From Leptolyngbya sp. FACHB-60 (GTDB lineage Bacteria; Cyanobacteriota; Cyanobacteriia; Phormidesmidales; Phormidesmidaceae), in assembly GCF_014695775.1 (NCBI RefSeq), contig NZ_JACJOX010000061.1:1-60104 (forward strand): a stretch of DNA of 60,104 nucleotides. Direction: 5' to 3'. The notes under the pieces are model-generated. The model was not told where the DNA came from. It saw nothing but the letters and a program-made list of their open reading frames with translations, and ran no database searches. A program made the translations under genes and the position numbers. Shown in pieces: positions 25,972 to 35,128 of this stretch; position 1 is the first letter of the stretch, and every line of letters starts with the position of its first letter.

Positions 25972-26775
25972 ATGGCAATTAATCATAAATCTGACCTAAA
26001 GATTAGCAGATTGATCTCAATGCCAGTTTTAATCAAGGGCTTTGTTTTACGCAGTGCTGTCATCGGTTTACTCTCTGGCAGCGTGCTAGGAGGGTTATTT
26101 GGCGTTACTTATCTCGTTTTTATTTTGACAGGATTAGTCAGCGCTGGTTTGGGGATAGGCTTGGGCCTGATTAACGGGTTATTAATCAGTGCCGTGACGG
26201 GCCTGTTTTTTTATCCATTGCACCATGGGCGGCGCTATCGGCTAACGCTTACCGTTATAAGCGCTTTTATCGCCTGGGCAGGGGTCATCGCCGTTGGGCC
26301 TTGGTATGTTTCTGCCACAGTGATGACGCCTAGCTCAGCCGTTTTGATTGGCTTTGGCTCTGTGTTGGCATCAATAGTGGCTGGGTGGGCGGGCGGATTG
26401 CTCGGTCAAAATCTGGCCGACTGGTATAACCATAGACTCATTGCAGAGCAGCCTAGTTGGGCGGCTGAGCCAGCTACGTCGGACACCACGCCGCTAAACA
26501 AACCCAAGCGATATTTGGATGATATTTTTTTGGGTCAGCAAGCGGACTGGGTAAAGGTTGCCTTGTTTGCGCTGCTCTGCCCTCGTTTAGGCAACTCGCT
26601 TTTGGAGTTTTTGGTTTGTGGTGATCTAAGTGCAGATGTGGTCTCTTGTCTACCTTCGCCGCGTCTTTATACATCGGTGTTGGCAGGTATTAGGGTTTCT
26701 CTGCCTATCTTTCTGCTTACTGTAATCGCGATCGCGCTGTTTCAAAGTCTATACAGAATATACAGAACTAGGTGA
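25972..26775 (+). CDS. Hypothetical multi-pass membrane protein
   Basis: 267 residues. Not recognised. There are about five hydrophobic segments: 23-45, 45-75 (glycine-rich, SGSVLGGLFGVTYLV and GLGIGLGLINGLL), 95-115, 120-145 and 235-260. The last follows a soluble loop holding a short conserved-looking YLDDIFLGQQADWVKV stretch. Convergent with the heme-binding HAMP protein and 104 bp after the cyclase-kinase gene, so it may be co-transcribed with the latter. Confidence 0.7.
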   Translation: MAINHKSDLKISRLISMPVLIKGFVLRSAVIGLLSGSVLGGLFGVTYLVFILTGLVSAGLGIGLGLINGLLISAVTGLFFYPLHHGRRYRLTLTVISAFIAWAGVIAVGPWYVSATVMTPSSAVLIGFGSVLASIVAGWAGGLLGQNLADWYNHRLIAEQPSWAAEPATSDTTPLNKPKRYLDDIFLGQQADWVKVALFALLCPRLGNSLLEFLVCGDLSADVVSCLPSPRLYTSVLAGIRVSLPIFLLTVIAIALFQSLYRIYRTR

Positions 26776-26840
26776 TGGCGAATGAGCTAGCTGCTAAGTG
26801 AACTGCGATCGCTCCCTAATTAAGGAATCAGCTAAGACTC

Positions 26841-27776
26841 TTATTTACCAGAAAAGTCTCCCGAATTGCGTCGCCCTTCTCGGTAGCGCTCCAAGCGCTG
26901 CATGGCCATTTGCAGGCTCATTTGCATGCGGTTAAAAGCTTCGGCTAATTGGCCCACTTCGTCATTAGAATCTTGGCTAAACTCTGCCACTGGGTCACCC
27001 ATGCTGGCCGCTTCCGCTGCCAAAGCCATGCGGTTGAGGGGACGCACCACGTAGCGCTTGAGCCAGAGATTTACCAGCACGATCGCCAGCGAAAAGGCAA
27101 TCACAAAAATGCCGAGGATCAGCACCAGAGACTGACGGGCACTTTTCAGCACCTTTTCTGCGGGCACGGAGATCATTTGAGCCCCAACAATTTCATCGAG
27201 ATGCCAGCCAAAGCCGTTGTTGGCACCGTAGCGCTCGATCATGCTGGCCGGGGCAGCGGCTGGGGTGCTGTGGCATTCTAGGCAGCTCGGCTTGCTAATT
27301 TTAATGGGGCGAGCAATGTAGTAGAGGCCGCCCGCCGGGGTTTGCCGAAAGCCACTGGTTTCGTGGGCTGTGTTCTGCTGTTTAAATTGTTCGACAAGCT
27401 GGGCCTCAAAGCCATCGGCCTTGTCCCTCAAATTGGTGGGGTTGAGGGTGGCCTCTTTATAGAAAAAGTCAGCATAAATCGGGTTGCCACGAAAAGTTTC
27501 AAACACTTCTCGCGCAGAATAAGCCGGCACGGTTTCAGGCAAAAACTCGGTATCTAGCCGCGCGAGCAGTTCTGGATTAACCTGATTAGTGGTGTAATCT
27601 CGCACAGAATTCATCGTTTCCATCAACATTAAGGCGTTGGTGGTGAGTTGAGCCTGAGCGCTCTGGTTTAAAACCGAAGATAGGGCGATGCTGCTGGCAA
27701 TAATGCCCCCCAGAAATACGAGCAGCAGCAGCAAGGTAAATTTTTGGCCGAGTTGCAAGTTATCGAGCTTGAGCAT
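26841..27776 (-). CDS. DUF3365 (Tll0287-like) heme-binding sensor with HAMP domain, no output domain
   Basis: 311 residues. An N-terminal membrane helix (about 12-35) is followed by a periplasmic Tll0287/DUF3365 domain (40-210) with a c-type heme site CLECH (Cys165, Cys168, His169), a second membrane helix (about 212-235), and a HAMP segment (VVRPLNRMALAAEAASMGDP and EVGQLAEAFNRMQMSL). The protein stops there, with no kinase, cyclase or methyl-accepting domain, so output must come through a partner. Heme-based redox or gas sensing is the likely input. ATG start. Confidence 0.88.
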   Translation of the reverse strand: MLKLDNLQLGQKFTLLLLLVFLGGIIASSIALSSVLNQSAQAQLTTNALMLMETMNSVRDYTTNQVNPELLARLDTEFLPETVPAYSAREVFETFRGNPIYADFFYKEATLNPTNLRDKADGFEAQLVEQFKQQNTAHETSGFRQTPAGGLYYIARPIKISKPSCLECHSTPAAAPASMIERYGANNGFGWHLDEIVGAQMISVPAEKVLKSARQSLVLILGIFVIAFSLAIVLVNLWLKRYVVRPLNRMALAAEAASMGDPVAEFSQDSNDEVGQLAEAFNRMQMSLQMAMQRLERYREGRRNSGDFSGK

Positions 27777-28025
27777 GGAGTGGCATGGGTGGATGGTTCC
27801 GTCATCAAATACACCTGCACCCGGCCTGCTTCCGGAGACACTAGGGGTTTTGCAAAGAAGAGCAATACTTCCATGCCCAAGCCCTTGTCTGCGGCGCAGA
27901 TGCTGTCAATTGTAGAGCGAAGCCTGTTCCACCTAAGGGAGTGAGTAACAGTTCAACATCTGCGAAAAATTGGCGTTAGGTTGCCCATTATCTGAGATCC
28001 AAAAACCTTAAGCCAATCAAGTTCT

Positions 28026-29126
28026 TTACTTAAGCTGAGCCAGCTTTTGGTTGGCAGACCTGAGCATTTCGCTGGCCCGAGCATGGCTGGTGGTGTTGGG
28101 TTGAACTTTTTCTAAATCGTTGATGATGTCTTGCAGCAGGCTGGCAATCTGGTTGCGCTCCATACCCTCTAGGTTTTGAGCCAGCATACGAGTGCTTTTT
28201 TCGTTAGCGCTGTCGAAGGCTCGGGCGGAGGTCTCTTCTTTGTCGATGTTTTCTTGCACAATGCCGAGATTGTTTTGGTATTGGGCCAGCAGGGTTTGGG
28301 CCTCGCCATAGCCCAGATCTTCGATGGGAATGTTTTCTAGGCGGGCGATCGCCGTTTCCCAAAGCCCCGCAACGGTCTCCCAGCGGGCGGCACTGTGCGG
28401 CGGGTTTTGGCCGGCTACGGCAGCTTCATAGCCAAAGGCTTTAGCCGCATCGACCAGTGTGCCAGAGCGGTTGCCACCAGCGATATTGCCCGCCACCTGC
28501 TGATAGTCGCGCTGATAGGCATTCAGTTTGGTGGCCGACTGCCGTCCGGCTAGCGTTTCTGGTGGAATTTCGTTTAGCCGATCCATTCCCTGCTGCCAAA
28601 TGGTGAAGGCTGTGGCCCGGTCGGTACTAGATGCCGCTGTTTGAAATGCCTGCTGTGCCCCATCGACGGTCGTGGTGCCTTCCGCCAGAAGGGTTTGGGC
28701 GTTGCGCTCTTGAAACACGACGGCCTCCATGCGGCCAATTTCGGCGCGGGCGGTCTCAAACTCATCGAGGGTAAACCGCCAGCTACAGCCCACAAACCCA
28801 CAGTAGCCCTGTGGGTAGTAGCCTAAAAACCACACCGGCAGGCCGTCTAAGTGCTCCTGGGCCTGGGTGACTTTTTCTTCGCCTAGTTCAATATCTTGGG
28901 CTGAGGTGGCCTGGTTTACCAGCTGGTCGGCCTGCTCTACCAGCGACACCGCTTGCCGATAGTCGCGATCCATCTTGATATAGCTGGGCAGCAAAATTAG
29001 GGGGGCCGTCTTGGCCACAGGCCAGCGAACCATGGGGTAGGGCAGGTTGAGCACCCATGTTATCCCGGCCAGCCCCGCCACCGTAACCACTGCCGAACCC
29101 AAACACCCAAATGTACGAGCCACCAT
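28026..29126 (-). CDS. Membrane-anchored repeat protein (W..A...L..IP repeats)
   Basis: 366 residues. An N-terminal membrane segment (about 5-30) is followed by a long helical region. I recognise no named domain, but a repeat unit recurs: IWQQGMDRLNEIPPETL, LWETAIARLENIPIEDL and a diverged EKVTQAQEHLDGLP, each followed by a helix ending near an AYQRDYQ- or LAQYQNN-like stretch. The same unit occurs in the serine hydrolase at 5431-6762. Likely a periplasm-facing scaffold. Function unknown. ATG start. Confidence 0.7.
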   Translation of the reverse strand: MVARTFGCLGSAVVTVAGLAGITWVLNLPYPMVRWPVAKTAPLILLPSYIKMDRDYRQAVSLVEQADQLVNQATSAQDIELGEEKVTQAQEHLDGLPVWFLGYYPQGYCGFVGCSWRFTLDEFETARAEIGRMEAVVFQERNAQTLLAEGTTTVDGAQQAFQTAASSTDRATAFTIWQQGMDRLNEIPPETLAGRQSATKLNAYQRDYQQVAGNIAGGNRSGTLVDAAKAFGYEAAVAGQNPPHSAARWETVAGLWETAIARLENIPIEDLGYGEAQTLLAQYQNNLGIVQENIDKEETSARAFDSANEKSTRMLAQNLEGMERNQIASLLQDIINDLEKVQPNTTSHARASEMLRSANQKLAQLK

Positions 29127-29250
29127 AACCGTTGTTTCTCAATCAAAGCAAAGGCTGTTTCAGTGTTCCCCTGGGAGCCAGCTCTGTTGCTTTGATTGGC
29201 CATCTAGTTGTGTTGATTTAGCGATCGCTCAAACCGCTTCAAAATTGGCA

Positions 29251-29285
29251 AAAACCCCTGCATCCCAGTTTTGGGATGCAGGGGG
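29251..29285 (-). terminator. Rho-independent terminator of the 29311-29598 gene
   Basis: Read on the minus strand: ACCCCCTGCATCCCA, short loop, TGGGATGCAGGGGTTTTTG. A strong GC stem followed by five T, 25 bp past the stop. Confidence 0.9.
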
Positions 29286-29310
29286 TTCACAATTAAACAG
29301 CTAACTGGGG

Positions 29311-29598
29311 CTACTTGCCGCCGTAGAAGTAGGCGATCTCTTTGTCTTTGAGGGGCGCAAAGTCGGCCGCTTGCAGCATGGCGTTGAGGTCATCAGCGGC
29401 GAAGTGCTTGGCCCCAATGCGCACAATGCGCGATCGCATCGAGTTAGACACCCCGCTGCGCTGCCGCCCGGCTTCTTTAGCCATCACCGTGTGGTAGAGG
29501 TCGAGCTTAGCGGCGGGAATGGGGGTGCCGTCGAGGTCAATGCCCTGGGCGATCGCGGCATCTACGGCATCGGCCCCGGTGGTTGGCGTTTGAGACAT
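29311..29598 (-). CDS. Conserved cyanobacterial hypothetical protein
   Basis: 95 residues from ATG 29598 (MSQTPTTGADAVDAA); an upstream TTG at 29631 is less likely. No named domain. It is rich in helix formers with motifs AIAQGIDLDGTPIP and RQRSGVSNSMRSRIVRIGAKH, then FAPLKDKEIAYFYGG; similar short proteins are, as far as I recall, common in cyanobacteria. Cytoplasmic; function unknown. It has its own strong terminator and lies 82 bp from the GntR gene, on the same strand, so the regulator may share its transcript. Confidence 0.7.
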   Translation of the reverse strand: MSQTPTTGADAVDAAIAQGIDLDGTPIPAAKLDLYHTVMAKEAGRQRSGVSNSMRSRIVRIGAKHFAADDLNAMLQAADFAPLKDKEIAYFYGGK

Positions 29599-29680
29599 GG
29601 TAGCTAGTCCTGCTAACGTGAGTAGTCCCAAAATCCTACCAGACCGCGATCCCCGCCTGGGCTGGGGGCAGAGCTAGCGG

Positions 29681-30388
29681 TTACGACTTTGCCACCGCTA
29701 CCGGCTGGCTGCCCTCGATTTCTTTGACCACACGGGTCTTGCTAGCGCGCAGGTGTTGGCTAATCGCCGCCACAGCCCCATCGGGGTCGCGGCTGAGAAT
29801 GGCCTCGTAGATTTGGCGATGCTCTAGGCGAATGTCGAGCACGTTGGGGTTTTGCTGAAGGGTTTGAATGCGCAGCAGCGCCATGGCATCAAACAGGCTA
29901 TCTAACAGCGACACCAGCCGCCGATTGCCCGAGCCTTCGGCAATCAGATGGTGAAACTGGTAATCGACATCGAGCAGGCTCTCGGCCGAGAGGCTGCCGT
30001 GGCTGTTGGCGATGGCCCCTTCAGCCTTGGCCACACAGGCGGCGATCGCCTCAAGCTGATCCTCAGTGGCGTGGGTGCAGGCTCCAGCCACCGCCAGCGC
30101 CTCTAGGGCCAGGCGGCAGTCGTAGAGTTCTTCGGCATCGGCAGCCGTAATGGTAGTTACCCGCAGCCCGCCGCTGACGTCGGCGGTCACCAAACCGTCT
30201 TGCTGGAGCTGGCGCAGGGCCTCCCGCAGGGGGGTGCGGCTCACCTGTAGCCACTCGGCTAGCTGAGTTTCTACTAGGCGATCGCCCGGCGAAAGCGCCC
30301 CGGTCAAAATGGCCGATCGCAGCGCATGGTAAACCTGCTCATACAGAGACTTGCCGCGGTTGATGGTAGGGGGAGACGATAAAATCAC
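29681..30388 (-). CDS. GntR/FadR-family transcriptional regulator
   Basis: 235 residues from GTG 30388. An N-terminal winged helix (about 12-75: YEQVYHALRSAILTGALSPGDRL, RTPLREALRQLQQDGL) is followed by an FCD ligand-binding domain with the metal-ligand pattern (DVDYQFHHLIAEGSGN, H.IYEAI..RD), which usually binds carboxylic acids. The regulated genes are not evident; neighbours are an unknown small gene and msrA (divergent, 314-bp gap). Confidence 0.9.
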   Translation of the reverse strand: MILSSPPTINRGKSLYEQVYHALRSAILTGALSPGDRLVETQLAEWLQVSRTPLREALRQLQQDGLVTADVSGGLRVTTITAADAEELYDCRLALEALAVAGACTHATEDQLEAIAACVAKAEGAIANSHGSLSAESLLDVDYQFHHLIAEGSGNRRLVSLLDSLFDAMALLRIQTLQQNPNVLDIRLEHRQIYEAILSRDPDGAVAAISQHLRASKTRVVKEIEGSQPVAVAKS

Positions 30389-30702
30389 AGGGGGCTTAAC
30401 CTCTGGAGCAGGGAGAATACTGGCCCAATGGACTGCCGCAACGCGCGGTGCGGCTAGAACGGCAATACTTCCTAATCATACAAAGTTGGCCCGTAATGAG
30501 GGCCAAAAAAGTTCTCAAGGTGCAGAAAAGCTGCCCTAAACCAGGAATAACTACAGAATTGCTGCATTTAAACGTTCTCCGGAGCGATCCTGACCTATCG
30601 TTCCATCGCTAGCTTCAAGACCGGGAGCAAGTAAGGCCTTCACAAGAATCTCAGCCCGTTGCCGTAAGCTGATAGTTGAGATCAACCGCAACGAATATAA
30701 CT
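30389..30702. other. Divergent intergenic region, GntR to msrA
   Basis: 314 bp with promoters for both genes. I see no clear palindromic operator. A GC-rich inverted stretch near 30437-30455 (CCGCAACGCGCGGTGCGG) could form a short hairpin. Confidence 0.4.
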
Positions 30703-31359
30703 ATGCAAATTGTGCGCAGGCTGTTGTTGGGCCTACTGCTGCTAGCCACCGTGGGGCTGATGTGGGACGCCCTACCCTTCTACGCCACCGCCGACTCGAT
30801 GCCCAAGTCTACGGCAGTCTCTGACCCCAGCTTAGCCACCGCTACCTTTGCCGGAGGCTGTTTCTGGTGCATGGAAGGCCCCTTTGACGAGCTAGAGGGC
30901 GTGATTTCGACCACCTCGGGCTATACCGGCGGCACTAAGGTTGACCCCACTTACGCCGAAGTTTCCGCTGGGAGCACTGGTCATGTGGAAGCGGTTCAAG
31001 TCGTCTACGACCCTGATAAAGTCAGCTACGAGACGCTGCTTCAGGTCTTTTGGCAGAATGTAGACCCAATAGACAGCCGAGGCCAGTTCTGCGACAAGGG
31101 CAGTCAGTACCAGGCCAAAATCTTTGCCAACGACGACCAACAGCAGGCCTTGGCAGAACAGTCTAAACAAGCGCTGAGCGCTGGGCCGAAGTTTCAGAAA
31201 AATCCCATCGTTACGGCCATTGAGCCTGCCCAGGCTTTCTACCCCGCTGAAGACTACCACCAGGACTATTATCTGAAGCACCCGCTGCGCTATAAGTATT
31301 ACCGCACGGCCTGTGGGCGCGATCGCCGCTTGGCCGAAGTGTGGGGCAATGGGGAGTAG
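30703..31359 (+). CDS. msrA: Peptide methionine-S-sulfoxide reductase MsrA, membrane-anchored
   Basis: 218 residues from ATG 30703 (an in-frame TTG at 30676 lacks support). Repairs S-methionine sulfoxide. An N-terminal hydrophobic segment (about 7-25) suggests export or a membrane anchor, unlike the usual cytoplasmic form. The catalytic motif is GCFWCMEGPF, followed by TSGYTGGTKVDPTY and YHQDYYLKHP. A C-terminal Cys (TACGRDR) is a candidate resolving residue. The stop is followed by a repeat tract. Confidence 0.94.
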   Translation: MQIVRRLLLGLLLLATVGLMWDALPFYATADSMPKSTAVSDPSLATATFAGGCFWCMEGPFDELEGVISTTSGYTGGTKVDPTYAEVSAGSTGHVEAVQVVYDPDKVSYETLLQVFWQNVDPIDSRGQFCDKGSQYQAKIFANDDQQQALAEQSKQALSAGPKFQKNPIVTAIEPAQAFYPAEDYHQDYYLKHPLRYKYYRTACGRDRRLAEVWGNGE

Positions 31360-31440
31360 GAGGTGGATGGGTGGATGGGTAGATGACTAGCACCTGACAC
31401 CTAACACCTGAAACCTGACACCCAACACTTGAGATCTAAA
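31360..31440. repeat. Tandem short repeats after msrA
   Basis: GTGGATGGGTGGATGGGTAG, then a run of five imperfect 8-9-mers of the type ACCTGACA / ACCTAACA / ACCTGAAA. The first half belongs to the dispersed GGGTGGATGGGTAG family. Confidence 0.55.
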
Positions 31441-31453
31441 CAAACTGACTACC

Positions 31454-32341
31454 GTGCAGGGATTTCTGAACTTCTATAAGCCCCAGGGCATGAGTTCTCA
31501 CGACTGCGTAGGGGCAGTGCGGCGGCTAACAGGCATCAAAAAAGTGGGTCATGGGGGTACGTTGGATCCTTTGGCTGAAGGAGTGCTGCCCATAGCTGTG
31601 GGTCGGGCCACACGCCTGCTGCCCTACCTGCCAGAGGGCAAGGCCTATCGGGCGGTGATTCGCTTTGGCATCACTACCACCACCGACGATCTAGAAGGAG
31701 AAATTCTTACCCAGCAAGCCGCCGATCGCCTGACGGTGGAGGATATTGCGGCTTGCCTACCCGAGTTCCAGGGGACAATCGATCAGGTGCCCCCAGCCTT
31801 TAGCGCCATTCAGGTGCAGGGGCAGCGCCTCTACGATCTGGCGCGCAAGGGTCGGGTTGTCACGCCGCCCTCGCGCGTTGTGACGATCCACCAACTATCG
31901 GTACAACACTGGCAGCCGGGAGAGCAGCCAGAGTTAACGCTGAATATAGACTGCGGCCCTGGCACCTACATTCGCTCGATCGCGCGAGATTTGGGCGATC
32001 GCCTCGGCACCGGAGCCACCCTGGCCCATCTGACACGCACCCGCAGCGGCGGCTTTGACGCGTCGCACAGCCTCACACTGGACGATGTGACGGATTCGGT
32101 TGCAAAGCAGGCATTGAGGCTGGTGGATCCGGCGCTATGTCTGGGGCATCTGCCTGCGATCGCCCTGCCCGCCGAGCTGGCTCTGCGCTGGCAGCAGGGG
32201 CAAAAGTTTCCGCCCACCATGGTAATACCGCCAAACACTCCATACCGAGTCATCAACGAGTCAAGCGGGGAATTCTTGGGCATCGCCCAGCTCGAAGAAC
32301 GGGAAGAAGGGCCGATTCTCAAAGCAAAAATGGTGCTTTAG
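31454..32341 (+). CDS. truB: tRNA pseudouridine(55) synthase
   Basis: 295 residues from GTG 31454. Makes pseudouridine 55 in the T-loop of tRNA. Motifs are GFLNFYKPQGMSSHD, KVGHGGTLDPLAEGVLPIA (Asp nucleophile), AYRAVIRFG, VPPAFSAIQVQGQRLYDLAR and GTYIRSIARDLGD. The C-terminal half carries the PUA-like extension. Full length and intact; 95 bp from msrA, on the same strand. Confidence 0.96.
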   Translation: MQGFLNFYKPQGMSSHDCVGAVRRLTGIKKVGHGGTLDPLAEGVLPIAVGRATRLLPYLPEGKAYRAVIRFGITTTTDDLEGEILTQQAADRLTVEDIAACLPEFQGTIDQVPPAFSAIQVQGQRLYDLARKGRVVTPPSRVVTIHQLSVQHWQPGEQPELTLNIDCGPGTYIRSIARDLGDRLGTGATLAHLTRTRSGGFDASHSLTLDDVTDSVAKQALRLVDPALCLGHLPAIALPAELALRWQQGQKFPPTMVIPPNTPYRVINESSGEFLGIAQLEEREEGPILKAKMVL

Positions 32342-32432
32342 GGACAGGTAGAGTGCTTGCCATAACCCTCGCCTAAGTTATTTCTTTGACTGGATGCTAC
32401 AGCTGTTGCACTGGGCGAATGCCATTCGCCCC

Positions 32433-32460
32433 TGCCCATCCACCCACATACCCATCTACT
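32433..32460. repeat. CT-rich copy of the GGGTGGATGGGTAG family
   Basis: CCTGCCCATCCACCCACATA (32436-32455) is a complementary-orientation member of the intergenic repeat seen at 31360, 21353 and 35058. It overlaps the end of the amylase gene. Confidence 0.5.
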
Positions 32461-33934
32461 CCTTCGGCACCCATACCGACACCGACCCCGCCGTACAGCT
32501 AAATTCAGCCCAACCTTCGTCGTTGGTGGTGACCGGCTCGCTCACGTGCTCAGTGATGTCGTAGTAGGTGCAGTTGGGCCGGCCTACCTCCATCCACTTG
32601 TGGCCGTCGTCACCGTTAGTTAGCACCACGGCCATGCCGCCAGGGTTTGTTTCGTTACCGAGCCGAGTCCAGCCAATGGTGGTGGGGTGGTCGAAGTAGT
32701 CGTACTGGTCACCGAAGGCATAGGTGCTGCGCGCGTACAAGAACTTATCAATCAGCCACTTGTGGCTATCGAGCCAGATCTCATATTCGCCGCCGTCTTT
32801 GCCGGTGTCTTTGTAGTGAGCCCCATAGTAGTCGGCGTAGAAAATGCAGGGGTAGCCATCCTGACGCAGCAGAATGAGCGCGTAGGCTAGGGGCTTAAAC
32901 CAGGGCTCTACTACCGACTCAAGCGATTGCAAAGGTTGCGAGTCGTGGTTATCGACCAGAGTAACGGCGAGAGCGGGCTGCTCTTTCACCAGGGTGTTGT
33001 CAAAAATGGTGGTGAGGTCATAGTCGCCACCGGCTTTGCTGGCCTCGCTAAAGTTGTAGTGTAGGGGCGCATCAAACAGATGCACATCGCCCTCAGTAAC
33101 TTCAATAAAGTGGTGCAGCGCCTCAATTTCGTAGGACCAATATTCGCCCACCGCAAACAGCCTGCGGCCCGCCTGGTACCGACAGTGCTGTAGCCAGTGG
33201 GGGAAAAAGCCCGCCCGCACGTGCTTCACCGCATCAAAGCGAAAGCCATCGACCTGGGTGGTGTCGGTGTACCAGGTTCCCCACTCTTTGAGGGCCTCGC
33301 GCACCTCGTCCGATTCCATGTCGAGGTCGCAGCCCATTAGGTAGTCAAAGGCACCTTTTTCGAGGTCAACATTTTCGTCAAAAGACTTACCTTCGAATAG
33401 ATAAACCGCATCGTAACCGGGGTCATTTTCGTCGTAGTCAACGGCATCAAAATGCCACCAGTGCCACTCCATATCAGAGTACTTGCCCTCACGGCCAGGA
33501 AATTTAAAGTGCGTCCACACGTTAACCGTGCGATTTTCGCCAATTACTTCATGGCGGTCGTCGTGGCTCATGGGGGTGGCTTCGACTTCTTCAAGAGCAT
33601 CGCCGCCCATCATGTGGTTAAACACCACATCGGCATAAACCCGAACACCCGCTTCTTTGGCGGTTTTTATGGCCTGAAGATATTCGTCTTTAGTGCCGTA
33701 TTTCGTGCGAACACTGCCCTTTTGGTCGAATTCGCCTAGGTCATACAAGTCGTAGACGCTGTAGCCTACGTCGTAGCCGCCAGTATTGCCCTTGTAGGCG
33801 GGGGGGAGCCAAACAGAAGTAATGCCAGCCTCTGCCAAGTCTTTTGCGTTCTTAGCAAGCTCATTCCACAGGTTGCCGTCGGGCTCAATATACCAGTGAA
33901 AATACTGCATCATCACGCCATTCGGCTCAGACAT
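32456..33934 (-). CDS. Cytoplasmic-type alpha-amylase, GH13
   Basis: 492 residues with no signal peptide, similar in type to Bacillus/E. coli AmyA amylases (GH13 subfamily 5). It hydrolyses alpha-1,4 glucans such as glycogen. Motifs run in order: MMQYFHWYIEPDG, TSVWLPPAYKG, VYADVVFNHM (region I), DGFRFDAVKHV (nucleophile Asp, region II), FAVGEYWS (acid Glu, region III) and LVDNHDSQP (region IV). C-terminal beta domain present. ATG start. The gene stands alone; a 537-bp spacer precedes it. Confidence 0.95.
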   Translation of the reverse strand: MSEPNGVMMQYFHWYIEPDGNLWNELAKNAKDLAEAGITSVWLPPAYKGNTGGYDVGYSVYDLYDLGEFDQKGSVRTKYGTKDEYLQAIKTAKEAGVRVYADVVFNHMMGGDALEEVEATPMSHDDRHEVIGENRTVNVWTHFKFPGREGKYSDMEWHWWHFDAVDYDENDPGYDAVYLFEGKSFDENVDLEKGAFDYLMGCDLDMESDEVREALKEWGTWYTDTTQVDGFRFDAVKHVRAGFFPHWLQHCRYQAGRRLFAVGEYWSYEIEALHHFIEVTEGDVHLFDAPLHYNFSEASKAGGDYDLTTIFDNTLVKEQPALAVTLVDNHDSQPLQSLESVVEPWFKPLAYALILLRQDGYPCIFYADYYGAHYKDTGKDGGEYEIWLDSHKWLIDKFLYARSTYAFGDQYDYFDHPTTIGWTRLGNETNPGGMAVVLTNGDDGHKWMEVGRPNCTYYDITEHVSEPVTTNDEGWAEFSCTAGSVSVWVPKE

Positions 33935-34471
33935 AACCCGCGGGCTCCGTTAAGTAATAAGAAATGTTAGCTTCGAGATTATGGCAGATGTCTTTAGTTT
34001 TTCTAGTCTGCCTATTGGGATATTGCCAAAGGCCATAATTTCTGCTTGACTGTTTACTATTGCGCTTTTTTGCGGGAAGGGTATGCTGCTTTATTTAGTT
34101 TCTAGACATTACTAAATAGGCATCTTCATACGCATTACCTAATACGTAGACGCACTCTTTTTTGTGAAAAATAAAACTTAGAGAACGTCGGTTGCGGCCG
34201 GTTCACCTTCAAGGCGGCGGGGAATGCGATCGCCCCCATCCAGCGTCTCAATCGGTTCTCCCCCAGCAGTTCCCAACCTACACACGGTTCGGAGGCTTGA
34301 CCGCTTCGCGGGGCATCCGTTCTGCTATGTCCCTGAGCAGCTTCCCTGAAGGAATGCATGAATCAAATTGTTACTATCCATCGTTGGCAGACCTAGCGAT
34401 GCACCCGTAACCCAGTTCATACTGCGATCGCACCTGGCCCCATTATTTTCATCTAGCCTGAATTAGAACCT
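33935..34471. other. 537-bp intergenic region, no gene recognised
   Basis: Short frames here have no family features. The left part is AT-rich and holds the likely amylase promoter. TTTAGTTTCTAGACATTACTAAA (around 34097-34117) is a loose inverted repeat. Nothing else is supported. Confidence 0.4.
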
Positions 34472-34969
34472 ATGACCTCCACTGCCGCTCGCCCGATCAC
34501 TATTCGCCCCGCCACTCCCGCCGATGTGCCAGCCCTAGTGGACTTAATCAAAGCCCTAGCCGATTACGAAAAGCTGGCCCATGAGGTGACCGGCAGCCCG
34601 GACGATTTGGCCGCTGCTCTGTTTGGCGATCGCCCCTGCGCCGAAGCCCTACTCGCCTGGGTAGACGACCAGCCCGCTGGCATGGCCTTGTTTTTCCACA
34701 ACTTTTCGACCTTTTTGATGAAGCCTGGTATTTACCTAGAAGACCTCTATGTGTACCCTGACTACCGCCGCCAGGGCATCGGCAAAGCGCTGCTAGTGCA
34801 CCTGGGCAAGCTAGCTCTAGAGCGAGACTGCGGTCGCTTTGAGTGGAGCGTGCTCGACTGGAACACCCCCGCGATCGAGTTTTACCAGAGCATGGGGGCC
34901 GAGATTAAACCCGAGTGGCAGACCTGCCGGGTGACAGGGGAGGCGTTGGCGGCGTTTGGGGAGATGTGA
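34472..34969 (+). CDS. GNAT acetyltransferase, diamine-acetyltransferase-like
   Basis: 165 residues from ATG 34472. Motif order follows the spermidine/spermine acetyltransferase-type GNATs: IRPATPADVPALVDLIKALA, ADYEKL, FFHNFSTFLMKPGIYLEDLY, VYPDYRRQGIGKALL (acetyl-CoA loop), and VLDWNTPAIEFYQSMGA. Such enzymes acetylate polyamines or thialysine; substrate unproven. Followed by the purine/pyrimidine repeat at 34970-35090. Confidence 0.9.
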   Translation: MTSTAARPITIRPATPADVPALVDLIKALADYEKLAHEVTGSPDDLAAALFGDRPCAEALLAWVDDQPAGMALFFHNFSTFLMKPGIYLEDLYVYPDYRRQGIGKALLVHLGKLALERDCGRFEWSVLDWNTPAIEFYQSMGAEIKPEWQTCRVTGEALAAFGEM

Positions 34970-35090
34970 GAGGGATGGGGGAGATAGGGGAGATGAGGGA
35001 GATGACGAGGACAAAGGCTTCCTCACCCTCCCTACCTTCCTCATCTCATCCACATCCCCTACCCATCCATCCACTTCCCCATTTCATAGG
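34970..35090. repeat. GA/CT-rich intergenic repeat
   Basis: Purine tract with GGGGAGATGAGG (34987-34998) followed by a pyrimidine tract ending in CTACCCATCCATCCACTTCC. Both halves match repeats elsewhere in the window (7739-7862, 31360, 32433), so it is a composite of the two families. Confidence 0.55.
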
Positions 35091-35128
35091 TATGATTCTG
35101 GCCAGAGAGTCTAAGCATTCGGTTCTAT

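Noticed and set aside
34192..34410. 72-codon frame between amylase and acetyltransferase genes
   Set aside because: No family features and rich in Pro/Ser; likely noncoding.
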